Assembly: GCF_038181555.1 (NCBI RefSeq)
Contig: NZ_JBBWUA010000005.1
Location: forward strand, 62,001 to 126,000
Reading direction: 5' to 3'
Length of the DNA: 64,000 nucleotides
From: Desulfitobacterium sp038181555
GTDB taxonomy: Bacteria; Bacillota; Desulfitobacteriia; Desulfitobacteriales; Desulfitobacteriaceae
Positions 53,114-60,813 of the stretch are shown in pieces (the first letter of the stretch is position 1; each line of letters begins with the position of its first letter). The notes under the pieces were generated by a model. That model was given only the letters and a program-made list of their open reading frames with translations. It searched no databases and had not been told where the DNA came from. The position numbers and the translations under genes are program-made.

Positions 53114-53787
53114 GTTCGCAACGTGAGATCGCAGTGATGGCAAATTTGCTACAGAATAATGATATTCATGCAGAGATCAATCGTAAGCATTTTCAGAAGA
53201 ATAATTGCTTAGCGATTAATATTATAGGTTCCCCTGGAGCAGGAAAAACAACACTCTTAGAGCGTACACTCTCTAACTTGAAGGAAAACCATCAGGTGGC
53301 CGTCATTGAGGGAGATATTTTTACAAGCAAGGATGCAGACCGGATCGCCCAACATGATATTCCTGTGATACAGATTAACACCGGTGGTGGATGTCATTTG
53401 GATTCTAAAATGGTCGAAAGAGTTCTGCCGGAGTTCCAATGGGGTCAACTGGATCTGATGATTATTGAGAATGTAGGAAATTTAGTATGCCCAGCTGATT
53501 TTGATTTGGGGGAAGATTTTAAGGTCGTAGTCCTCAGCGTAGTGGAGGGGGATGATAAGCCTTCAAAATACCCGGTCATCTTCCGCAGTTCCAAAGTTGC
53601 TATCTTAAACAAAATGGATTTGCTTGCTTTGGTTGAGACAGACCTTAATGTCATGAAGGAGGACATCCTGAAGATTAATCCAGAGATAGTTATCTTTGAG
53701 GTGTCTTGTCGTACCGGGGAGGGGCTTCAAGAATGGGTAGAGTGGCTCGATGAGCAAATACGGCAGACAAAGGGTAATAACCCATGA
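53110..53787 (+). CDS. hypB: Hydrogenase nickel incorporation GTPase HypB
   Basis: A G3E-family GTPase, 225 residues. Visible motifs: GSPGAGKTTLLERT (P-loop), EGDIFTSKDADR, NTGGGCHLDSKM with the metal Cys-His, ENVGNLVCPADFDLGED and NKMDLL. The N-terminal CxxCGC nickel motif of some HypB proteins is missing, so nickel probably passes at the GTPase-domain site. It is overlapped by hypA and the TPR gene. Confidence 0.95.
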   Translation: MSSQREIAVMANLLQNNDIHAEINRKHFQKNNCLAINIIGSPGAGKTTLLERTLSNLKENHQVAVIEGDIFTSKDADRIAQHDIPVIQINTGGGCHLDSKMVERVLPEFQWGQLDLMIIENVGNLVCPADFDLGEDFKVVVLSVVEGDDKPSKYPVIFRSSKVAILNKMDLLALVETDLNVMKEDILKINPEIVIFEVSCRTGEGLQEWVEWLDEQIRQTKGNNP

Positions 53788-54188
53788 GTAATAGCTATTT
53801 TCAACAAGGATTAGACCATCTGGAGGCTGGACGCCTTCATGAAGCCGAAGAGGACTTCTTGCGCTATTTAGAGCAGTGTCCGGAAGATGCGATGGGTCAT
53901 AATAAGCTAGGCGTGGTTTATGGTAGGTTTCACGACTTTACACGTGCCAAAGCGTGTTTTCAGAAAGCCATCGAATTAGACGAGCAATGTAACCATGCTT
54001 GGAACAACTTGGGTAATATTGCTCGACAGAATGGAGAGATAGAGCAAGCCATTCACTATTATCAAAGGGCGGTTGAGATCGACCCGCATAATCCCATTCC
54101 GGCTAAGAATCTAAAAACTGTTAAACGGCAAGCGAAATGGTCCCCTTCAAGAATTAAGGTCTTATTCCAAAAGAATAAAATTAATTGA
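53784..54188 (+). CDS. TPR-repeat protein
   Basis: A 134-residue protein made almost wholly of three to four tetratricopeptide repeats (about 2-35, 36-69, 70-103, with AWNNLGNIARQNGEIEQAIHYYQRAVEIDPHNP a clear repeat). It ends with a basic tail. It overlaps hypB by four bases, so it is in the hypAB operon. A scaffolding role for nickel-enzyme maturation is possible but unproven. Confidence 0.8.
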   Translation: MSNSYFQQGLDHLEAGRLHEAEEDFLRYLEQCPEDAMGHNKLGVVYGRFHDFTRAKACFQKAIELDEQCNHAWNNLGNIARQNGEIEQAIHYYQRAVEIDPHNPIPAKNLKTVKRQAKWSPSRIKVLFQKNKIN

Positions 54189-54306
54189 TATGGGTGAACA
54201 TTTACAATACAAAGCCTAAGTATGCCCTCACTTGGTTTAGAGGAAGATCAGGGGTGTAAGTCGAATACTCATAGTAGGACTAGAGTGTTAGGAAGAGGTG
54301 ATTTTC

Positions 54307-54933
54307 ATGTATGTGAAGCAATTTATGACATCTCGTGTTTTTACAGTTAGCCCAGACGATAATATTGCGGATACCATGGCTCTTATGAGAGAGAAACAAA
54401 TCAATCGTTTACCTGTGGTGGAAAAAGGAAGATTGGTCGGTATTGTTACGGATGGAGATCTTCGTGAGGTATCTCCCTCTCCGGCAACAACACTCAGTAT
54501 TTTTGAACTCAATTATTTGGTGGGGAAAACCACCATTCGCAAGGTCGCTGTTAAAAATGTAATCACCTGTACTCCAGACACGAAGATTGAGGATGCAGCT
54601 CTATTGATGAGGGAAAACGGCATTGGAGCCTTGCCGGTCGTTGAGAACGATAAATTAGTAGGGATTGTCACTGAGTCGGATATTTTTGATACATTCTTGG
54701 ATATTATGGGATTCAGAAGCCCGGGGCAACGCTTCGTTATCGAGACTAAGGATGAAGTGGGTGTGATGGTGGATCTGGCGTCTACTATGCAAGAACACGA
54801 TGTCAATATCTCAAGCTTAGCGGTTTATCATCTCAGAGATAATCGTGTACAGATTTTAGCCCGTCTTAGTGGAGATCGGGTGGATGAAGTTAAGGCCAGC
54901 CTCGTTGCCAAGGGATATGAGTTAAGCCATTAG
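54307..54933 (+). CDS. CBS-domain protein (AcuB-like)
   Basis: A 208-residue protein with two CBS domains (about 1-60 and 70-130) and a C-terminal ACT-like region (about 135-205). Repeats are visible as VKQFMTSRVFTVSPDDNIADTM and VKNVITCTPDTKIEDAA, each with GIVTDGDLRE- or GIVTESDIFD-type ends. CBS pairs bind adenosine nucleotides; the Bacillus AcuB homologue is linked to acetoin use. The ATG at 54307 lies seven bases past GAGGTG. No partner enzyme is visible here. Confidence 0.85.
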   Translation: MYVKQFMTSRVFTVSPDDNIADTMALMREKQINRLPVVEKGRLVGIVTDGDLREVSPSPATTLSIFELNYLVGKTTIRKVAVKNVITCTPDTKIEDAALLMRENGIGALPVVENDKLVGIVTESDIFDTFLDIMGFRSPGQRFVIETKDEVGVMVDLASTMQEHDVNISSLAVYHLRDNRVQILARLSGDRVDEVKASLVAKGYELSH

Positions 54934-54980
54934 TCGATCTGGTTGTGTGTAACAATGGAGAATAGTAGCTGATGTGATGG

Positions 54981-55010
54981 GCACCCTTTTAGGGTGCTTT
55001 TTCTTTTTAG
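54981..55010 (+). terminator. Terminator after the CBS gene
   Basis: GCACCC and GGGTGC pair around TTTTA and are followed by TTTTTCTTTTT. It is immediately before the repeat array. Confidence 0.9.
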
Positions 55011-55043
55011 ATAGCTGCAATCGTCTACGACTCGACACCTAAT

Positions 55044-55320
55044 AAGTTTTGTTTTCACTATCTTCAATGGAAGCTTATCGGAAGATAGTATAACGCAACT
55101 AAGGCAGCTTCCTTCGTCACCTGCCAAGTTTTGTTTTCACTATTTTCTATTGAACTATATCGGAAAATAGTATAACGCAACTAAGCGGCTGCCGTCGTCT
55201 TCGACTTGGCACCCACTAAGTTTTGTTTTCACTATCTTCAATGGAAACTTATCGGAAGATAGTATAACGCAACTAAGCGGCTACCGTCGTCTTCGACTTG
55301 GCACCCGTTAAGTTTTGTTT
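55044..55320 (+). repeat. Tandem array of the dispersed hairpin repeat
   Basis: Four starts of AAGTTTTGTTT occur at 55044, 55126, 55218 and 55310; full units have periods of 82, 92 and 92 bp. Each unit has an ACTATCTTC...GAAGATAGT-type hairpin followed by the constant TATAACGCAACTAAG, then a GC-rich half-unit. The second hairpin changes C to T on one arm and G to A on the other. The family also occurs at 7791-7908. This array and the terminator fill the gap between the CBS and cvpA genes. Confidence 0.85.
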
Positions 55321-55377
55321 AATCTTTTGGGGTGGATGAAGTATAATAGAGGGAACCTGGGTTTTAGGAGGAGAATC

Positions 55378-56172
55378 ATGAATAGCTTCGATATCTTCAT
55401 TCTGGCAATTGTTCTTATTGGGGCAATTCAAGGGTATCGCAAGGGTCTTATTTCCGGCATCATTAGTTTGGGTGGAAGTTTGGCCGGCTTGGTTCTTGCT
55501 GCGCAAAATTATCAAATCTTGGTGCAGTGGTTGGATCAGAGGCTTCCTTTGCGGGTTTGGTTGGAGGCTGCTATTTATAAGCGAATCCTTCCGACCATCG
55601 AGTCCAAAGCCGCAGTGATTGAGGAGCAGACCGTTGAGAAGTTTTTATCCATATTTCCGGAGGAGCTCAGAAGCGCCCTAGGGGGATCAAACCTTCCAGA
55701 CGTAGAGCTTTATACGGATAGTGCCTTGCAGTCCATTACTCACAATTTTGCCCAAGCCCTTTCCGATAACGCCATGAAAATCATCGCCTTCGCCTTGGTC
55801 TATTTTGGAGTAATAATCATCATTGAGATTATTTCGGCACTCCTACTAGCTCCCTTAGGCTTCTTGTCGGGCACCATCAATGGCGGTGGTGGCTTGCTTA
55901 CGGGGGGACTGGTCACATTTCTGGGGCTGGCTGTCTTTTTCGGATTGTTCTCTCCCCTCTTTACCATTGCCAACTCGGGAGAGACCATAGGATTTATCGA
56001 GGGCTCTACCCTGCATCCTTATTTGCTCCAAACCTATAGCTTTCTTGGGGATTTTTTGCGTTTAAACATTGAACAAGGCTTTCGCTTACCTATAGACCTT
56101 GAGGATCTAACCCTACCTAGCCCAAACATACCAGATCTAAACCTGAAGGATCCGAACGCTATCAATCTATAA
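55378..56172 (+). CDS. CvpA family membrane protein
   Basis: A protein of 264 residues with four to five membrane helices and the CvpA core at the N-terminus (FDIFILAIVLIGAIQGYRKGLISGIISLGG). CvpA was linked to colicin V export and later to stress and biofilm traits; here its role is unknown. The C-terminal third is soluble and Pro/Asn-rich. The ATG at 55378 follows AGGAGGAG; the upstream frame runs into the repeat array. Confidence 0.85.
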   Translation: MNSFDIFILAIVLIGAIQGYRKGLISGIISLGGSLAGLVLAAQNYQILVQWLDQRLPLRVWLEAAIYKRILPTIESKAAVIEEQTVEKFLSIFPEELRSALGGSNLPDVELYTDSALQSITHNFAQALSDNAMKIIAFALVYFGVIIIIEIISALLLAPLGFLSGTINGGGGLLTGGLVTFLGLAVFFGLFSPLFTIANSGETIGFIEGSTLHPYLLQTYSFLGDFLRLNIEQGFRLPIDLEDLTLPSPNIPDLNLKDPNAINL

Positions 56173-56294
56173 AGGGCATGAGGAGCTTCATTTTGTTCAT
56201 CGTATAAAGGGACTCCGGAGGAGTCATCCTTATAAGATAAGGTGATTTAAGAGTATTGAGCATGAAAAGAGAAGTTGTAAAGGGGGTAAGTTCT

Positions 56295-56495
56295 ATGATT
56301 CCTTTGCAAGTGGGAGATATCATTCGTCTACGTAAACCACATCCTTGCGGAAGCTCAGATTGGAAAGTTATGCGTACGGGTATGGATTTTCGTATTCAGT
56401 GCTTGGGCTGTCAACATCAGGCTTGGATTCCTCGGGTTAAGCTTGAACGACAGCTGAAGGAAATTCTGCAAAAAAAGGATTCAAACGAGTTGTAA
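56295..56495 (+). CDS. DUF951 protein
   Basis: A 66-residue basic protein of DUF951, with the motif LRKPHPCGSSDWKVMRTGMDFRIQCLGCQHQAWIPR; the cysteines suggest a small metal site. Function unknown. It is commonly next to ychF in Firmicutes, as here. The ATG at 56295 is seven bases past GGGGGT. Confidence 0.88.
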   Translation: MIPLQVGDIIRLRKPHPCGSSDWKVMRTGMDFRIQCLGCQHQAWIPRVKLERQLKEILQKKDSNEL

Positions 56496-56599
56496 GAGGA
56501 AAGCTTGCGGTTTAGCCAAGATTCCCATATAATCTTAAAGGTTAATACTAACTAATAATGAAAGTACTGTTGCCTGAAATAAGCTGGAGGTTTTTTTAA

Positions 56600-57700
56600 A
56601 TGACATTACACGCAGGGATTGTTGGTTTACCTAATGTAGGAAAATCAACCTTATTTAATGCTATAACCCAAGCGGGTGCAGAGGCCGCGAATTACCCTTT
56701 CTGTACGATTGACCCAAACGTAGGAATTGTGCAGGTACCGGATTCCCGGCTGCAGGTTCTGGCGGAAATGGTTAAGCCTGATAAAATCGTCCCGGCGACT
56801 GTGGAGTTTGTGGATATTGCTGGATTGGTCAAAGGAGCCAGCAAGGGTGAGGGATTGGGTAATAAGTTTTTATCTCATATACGGGAAGTAGATGCCATTG
56901 TTCATGTGGTTCGTTGCTTTGAAGACAGCAATGTGGTTCATGTCGAAGGCAGTGTGGACCCTAAACGGGATATTGACACCATTCAGCTGGAATTGGTTCT
57001 CGCGGATTTGGAGAGTGTCGAGAAACGCCTTGAACGTTCGGCAAAGCTTTTAAAATCGGGGGAGAAGAAGGCTCAGCTGGAAGTTGCTCTTCTCAATCGT
57101 TTAAAAGAAGTTTTAGATGAGGGTCAGGCGGCAAGAAGCTTAGACTTTAGCGACGAGGAGCGGGAGCTCTTAAAGTCCTTCCCCCTCTTAAGCATGAAGC
57201 CCGTCCTCTATGCGGCCAATGTCAGTGAAGAGGATATCGCCAACCCGGACGAGAATGCTTATGTCCAGAGGGTTCGGGAGATTGCTGCCCTTGAGAATTC
57301 CGAAGTGGTTGTGGTCTGTGCAAAGATCGAGGCTGAGATTTCCGAGTTGGAGGAAGAAGAGAAAACGGCCTTTTTGGAAGACTTGGGTCTTGCTGAATCT
57401 GGCCTGGATCGTCTGATTCGAGGGGCTTTTCACCTGTTGGGGCTGATGACCTATTTTACTGCCGGCCAAATCGAAGTAAGAGCTTGGGAAATCCGCCAGG
57501 GTACCAAAGCACCGCAAGCTGCCGGGGTCATTCATACTGATTTTGAACGAGGCTTTATTCGTGCCGAAGTGGTTGCTTACAAAGATTTTGTTGAATACGG
57601 AGGCCTGAACGGAGCTAAAGAAAAGGGCTTGGTTCGTTTAGAGGGTAAAGAATATGTGATGAATGATGGGGATATCGTTCATTTCCGGTTTAACGTCTAG
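56600..57700 (+). CDS. ychF: Redox-regulated ATPase YchF
   Basis: An Obg-like GTPase-fold protein that prefers ATP (366 residues). Motifs: GLPNVGKSTLFNAI, DIAGLVKGASKGEGLGNKFL, and a C-terminal TGS domain with RAWEIRQGTKAPQAAGVIHTDFERGFIRAEV. It acts in ribosome association and stress responses. It is the conserved gene before rpsF in Bacillus (yyaF). Confidence 0.96.
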   Translation: MTLHAGIVGLPNVGKSTLFNAITQAGAEAANYPFCTIDPNVGIVQVPDSRLQVLAEMVKPDKIVPATVEFVDIAGLVKGASKGEGLGNKFLSHIREVDAIVHVVRCFEDSNVVHVEGSVDPKRDIDTIQLELVLADLESVEKRLERSAKLLKSGEKKAQLEVALLNRLKEVLDEGQAARSLDFSDEERELLKSFPLLSMKPVLYAANVSEEDIANPDENAYVQRVREIAALENSEVVVVCAKIEAEISELEEEEKTAFLEDLGLAESGLDRLIRGAFHLLGLMTYFTAGQIEVRAWEIRQGTKAPQAAGVIHTDFERGFIRAEVVAYKDFVEYGGLNGAKEKGLVRLEGKEYVMNDGDIVHFRFNV

Positions 57701-57800
57701 TAAAATTCCCCATTAAAGATCTTTTGTTTGCATACTTTTCTAATACGTGCTATAATCTTTAATTGGTAGTCTTTAAAAAATAGTCTTGCTAGACTATGTA

Positions 57801-57837
57801 TCCCTGCCCCTGTCATGGGGGCCGCAAGTCCGAGGGG
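57801..57837 (+). promoter_or_regulatory. rpsF leader, possible S6:S18 autoregulatory hairpin
   Basis: CCCCTGTCATGGGG lies next to GCCGCAAGTCCGAGGGG, with bulged CCG triplets, in the short rpsF leader. This is like the described S6:S18 binding motif of rpsF leaders. I assign it from appearance only; a covariance-model search would be decisive. Confidence 0.4.
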
Positions 57838-57847
57838 AGGTGCAATT

Positions 57848-58135
57848 ATGAAAGCGTACGAAGTACTTTATGTCATCCGTCCAGATTTGGATGATGAGGC
57901 TGTTGCCGCAGCAGTGGACAAGTTCTCCGAAGTTGTTACTAACAACGGTGGAGCAGATGTCGCTGTTGACAAATGGGGCAAACGCCGCTTAGCTTACGAA
58001 ATTAATGATTATCGGGAAGGTTTTTACATTCTGATGAACTTTAATGGCGAAGCTCGTACGGCACAAGAGGTAGAGCGGATCATGAAGATCTCCGATACTG
58101 TTGTGCGTTTCTTGACCACAAAGAAAGAAGATTAG
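57848..58135 (+). CDS. rpsF: 30S ribosomal protein S6
   Basis: A 95-residue protein, start MKAYEVLYVIRPDLDDEAVAA, core WGKRRLAYEINDYREGFYILMNF. It binds S18 in the small subunit. ATG after GGGGAGGTG; the upstream codons lie in the leader. It is the first of rpsF-ssb-rpsR. Confidence 0.97.
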   Translation: MKAYEVLYVIRPDLDDEAVAAAVDKFSEVVTNNGGADVAVDKWGKRRLAYEINDYREGFYILMNFNGEARTAQEVERIMKISDTVVRFLTTKKED

Positions 58136-58150
58136 TAGGGAGGGGTTACT

Positions 58151-58561
58151 ATGTTGAATCGCGTCGTTTTAATAGGCCGTTTAACGAAAGACCCCGAGTT
58201 ACGTTATACCCCGAATGGGGTTGCGGTAGCCAGCTTTACACTTGCTGTTGATCGTAACTTCAAGAATGCTAACGGGGAACGGGAAGCGGATTTTATTCCA
58301 TGTGTGGTATATAGACAGCTGGCTGAGCTGTGTGCGAATTATCTTTCCAAAGGGAAATTAGCAGCAGTCGACGGACGGTTGCAGGTTCGTACCTATGATG
58401 GTCAAGATGGACAGCGCCGTTGGGTTTATGAGATCGTTGCTGAAAATGTACGATTCCTCAGCCCCAAAGACGGGAATTCCGGACATGGATCATCCTCAGG
58501 TGCCAGTGATGTTGGGACATATGGTCATGAAGTGAGCTTAGATGACGATATCCCATTTTAA
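58151..58561 (+). CDS. ssb: Single-stranded DNA-binding protein
   Basis: A 136-residue SSB with an N-terminal OB fold (MLNRVVLIGRLTKDPELRYT, ADFIPCVVYRQLAELCANYL) and a Gly/Ser linker. It ends in the acidic tip DDDIPF, which recruits other replication proteins. It lies 15 bp after rpsF. Confidence 0.96.
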   Translation: MLNRVVLIGRLTKDPELRYTPNGVAVASFTLAVDRNFKNANGEREADFIPCVVYRQLAELCANYLSKGKLAAVDGRLQVRTYDGQDGQRRWVYEIVAENVRFLSPKDGNSGHGSSSGASDVGTYGHEVSLDDDIPF

Positions 58562-58614
58562 GTAAAGAAATTCCGAAGGAAGTAACCTTCTAAAACGGGA
58601 AGGGTGTGAATTGA

Positions 58615-58845
58615 ATGAAGCGTGAACGCGGACGCAGACCAAGAAAGCGGGTATGTAGCTTCTGTGTTGATAAAGTAGAGTCTATCGACTATAAAGAGAC
58701 TCATAAAGTTCGCAAATATATTACGGAACGCGGCAAGATTCTGCCTCGCCGTATTTCTGGCAACTGTGCAAAGCATCAACGTCAAGTGACTATTGCAATT
58801 AAAAGAGCACGCCACATTGCGTTATTGCCTTATATCGTAGATTAA
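58615..58845 (+). CDS. rpsR: 30S ribosomal protein S18
   Basis: A 76-residue basic protein with KVESIDYKETHKVRKYITERGKILPRRISGNCAKHQR. Two N-terminal cysteines (CSFC) suggest the zinc-binding form of S18. A terminator follows. Confidence 0.96.
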   Translation: MKRERGRRPRKRVCSFCVDKVESIDYKETHKVRKYITERGKILPRRISGNCAKHQRQVTIAIKRARHIALLPYIVD

Positions 58846-58851
58846 AGAAGA

Positions 58852-58874
58852 GGGGAGCATGGCTCCCCTTTTTT
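58852..58874 (+). terminator. Terminator of the rpsF operon
   Basis: GGGGAGC and GCTCCCC with a two- to three-base loop, followed by TTTTTT. Confidence 0.92.
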
Positions 58875-58963
58875 GCACTCATGCAGGAGATTGGTGTTGG
58901 ATTAGCGAACATTTTTGAGATAGAGATAATCATGGTATTATAAATATGACGGGAGGGGCCCCC

Positions 58964-59269
58964 GTGGTTGAAGTCGATGTAGTTAAAGGGCTAAAGGCTA
59001 TTGAAGAGCTTAAGGTTGAGATGTTGAAAGCACAGTGGGAATTCCAGGAAGGGTCGATGCGTGGCTCGGAAGGTGAAATGCTGCAAGGTTTAGCGGATCT
59101 TGTGGCTTTAAGTTATTTATTAACGCGTCGCATGGGATTTGATTATTCACGTCTGGATCGTATCCTGTTGCAGCGGTTAGAGGAATGGAAAGAAAACGAT
59201 CACCAAAAATTAGAAACCCAATGGGGTGACCTTAGCTTATTATTATGCTATTTGGCCCCTGAAGATTGA
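58964..59269 (+). CDS. MazG-like protein
   Basis: A helical protein of about 101 residues with MazG-like nucleotide-pyrophosphohydrolase character (KGLKAIEELKVEMLKAQWEF, then LQGLADLVALSYLLTRRMG). The usual EExxE metal residues are reduced, so activity is uncertain. The GTG at 58964 after GGGAGGGG is preferred over the ATG at 58946. It overlaps the longest open frame of the next gene by four bases. Confidence 0.75.
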   Translation: MVEVDVVKGLKAIEELKVEMLKAQWEFQEGSMRGSEGEMLQGLADLVALSYLLTRRMGFDYSRLDRILLQRLEEWKENDHQKLETQWGDLSLLLCYLAPED

Positions 59270-59340
59270 ACGAGACTTCCTTCAGTGAGCCTACTGAAGG
59301 CCGTTTCTATACTAGTCCTGTAATAGATTGGAGCATCAGA

Positions 59341-60297
59341 ATGTACGTCAGTGACCAAAAAACCACCAATATGTTGGCTGTTCTTGTCCTGGTAGCAGGG
59401 CCCTGGTTGGGAGTATCAAAAGAGGCTTGGGGCTGGATGCTAGATATCCTCTTACTACTGGCCCTTTTATGGGTGGGGCGAACTGATCGGGAACAGGGCT
59501 TGCGCTTTGGGGCGATTTTTTTGATTTTTGGCTATGGCCTAGCAGTGCTCTTGAACGGATTCCCCCCTTACACATCCTTTAGCTTTGTTCCTTGGGCAGG
59601 TCTAGTGACGATTTGGGGGATGAGAGCGACTATTTCTCATCGTGCAGTTGTTTTCTGGAGCTTAGTAGCCGCTGGTGTTGCTGGAATAATTCCTACCCTA
59701 GGTATGCTGTTGCAGGGTGTAACCCAAGATAGTGTACAAGTTTTGGTGCAAAGCCTGATGGACCAATATACTCAAGCCGGAATGTTGGAAAATCTCAAGA
59801 CTCAAGGGATAACTGAGCGAGAGCTGCTAACTTTATTTGAACAGATTGTCAATACGATGATTATGCTGACTCCGGGCCTGGTCGCTCTTACGGCACTTGC
59901 CAAATGGGGGGCGGTCTATTATTTTTATACGCGCTGGTTTCCAATCCCCGAGCGAACTTATCAGCCCTTCACGGAATGGCGCTTACCTTGGTATGCAGTA
60001 TGGGGAATGAACCTAGCCATAGCTAGTTACCTTATAGGGGATCTATTACAATGGGTAACCGTTAAGAATATTGGTCTTAACTTGATGCTAGTCTATGGGG
60101 CTGTAGCCCTCGTCTTAGGAAGTGCGATCTTTGTCTCCTTCCTAAAAAAACCGATGTTATCTGGCTTTATTAAATTTATATTGCTTTTTGCGAGTTTTCT
60201 CTATATCCAAGTGACGGCTCCTCTATTGATTATCATGGGGCTACTGGACTTGGTGTTTGATTTTCGCCAGAGATCTACTCCCAAGGAGAAAGAATAG
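59341..60297 (+). CDS. DUF2232 membrane protein (YybS-like)
   Basis: A protein of about 318 residues with eight predicted helices, of DUF2232/YybS. Bacillus yybS lies near rplI and dnaC (the replicative helicase), as here. Function unknown. The frame is open to a TTG at 59266, but the ATG at 59341 has GGAG eight bases upstream, and the longer N-terminus overlaps a CCTTCAGT/ACTGAAGG hairpin. Confidence 0.82.
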   Translation: MYVSDQKTTNMLAVLVLVAGPWLGVSKEAWGWMLDILLLLALLWVGRTDREQGLRFGAIFLIFGYGLAVLLNGFPPYTSFSFVPWAGLVTIWGMRATISHRAVVFWSLVAAGVAGIIPTLGMLLQGVTQDSVQVLVQSLMDQYTQAGMLENLKTQGITERELLTLFEQIVNTMIMLTPGLVALTALAKWGAVYYFYTRWFPIPERTYQPFTEWRLPWYAVWGMNLAIASYLIGDLLQWVTVKNIGLNLMLVYGAVALVLGSAIFVSFLKKPMLSGFIKFILLFASFLYIQVTAPLLIIMGLLDLVFDFRQRSTPKEKE

Positions 60298-60340
60298 GAA
60301 CTGTTTAGAAAACAATGGAGTGCAGAATGGAGGATTTGCA

Positions 60341-60787
60341 ATGAAAGTTATATTAAAGGAAGATGTCAAAGCGTTAGGCAAAAAAGGCCAAGTCTTTGAA
60401 GTTTCCGATGGATACGCAAGGAATTTTCTCTTCCCCAAAGGTTTAGCAGTCGAAGCAACTTCGGGCAACTTGAGTGATCTTGCTTCGAAAAAGGCGAATG
60501 AAGATAAGAAGAAGGAAAAAGAAAAAGAAGATGCGCAAGCTCTTGCGACAAAGCTGAATTCTATAACGGTAGAAGTACAGACCAAGAGCGGAGAAGGCGG
60601 ACGACTTTTTGGTTCAGTTACCAATAAAGAAGTTGCCGAAGCCTTAAAAGCGAAACACAAGATTGAAGTGGATCGTCGCAAACTAGAAATTAAAGAACCC
60701 ATCAAGGCACTCGGCACTTATAATGTGCAAGCTAAGCTGCATCCCGAAGTTACAGCGCAATTTCAAGTTCTTGTGAAAGCAACATGA
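60341..60787 (+). CDS. rplI: 50S ribosomal protein L9
   Basis: A 148-residue protein with MKVILKEDVKALGKKGQVFEVSDGYARNFLFPKGLA at the start, a long connecting helix with a Lys/Glu stretch (about 52-65), and the C-terminal domain with LFGSVTNKEVAEAL. ATG after GGAGGATTTGCA. Confidence 0.97.
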   Translation: MKVILKEDVKALGKKGQVFEVSDGYARNFLFPKGLAVEATSGNLSDLASKKANEDKKKEKEKEDAQALATKLNSITVEVQTKSGEGGRLFGSVTNKEVAEALKAKHKIEVDRRKLEIKEPIKALGTYNVQAKLHPEVTAQFQVLVKAT

Positions 60788-60813
60788 TCAGGCAATCGTG
60801 AAAGGGGTCCCTT

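Noticed and set aside
55044..55320. Possible CRISPR array
   Set aside because: Only three to four units, with periods of 82-92 bp and repeats covering nearly the whole unit. There are no unique spacers and no cas genes.
59266..59340. N-terminal extension of the DUF2232 protein
   Set aside because: Starts at TTG with no clear ribosome site and spans a hairpin; the ATG at 59341 fits family length.
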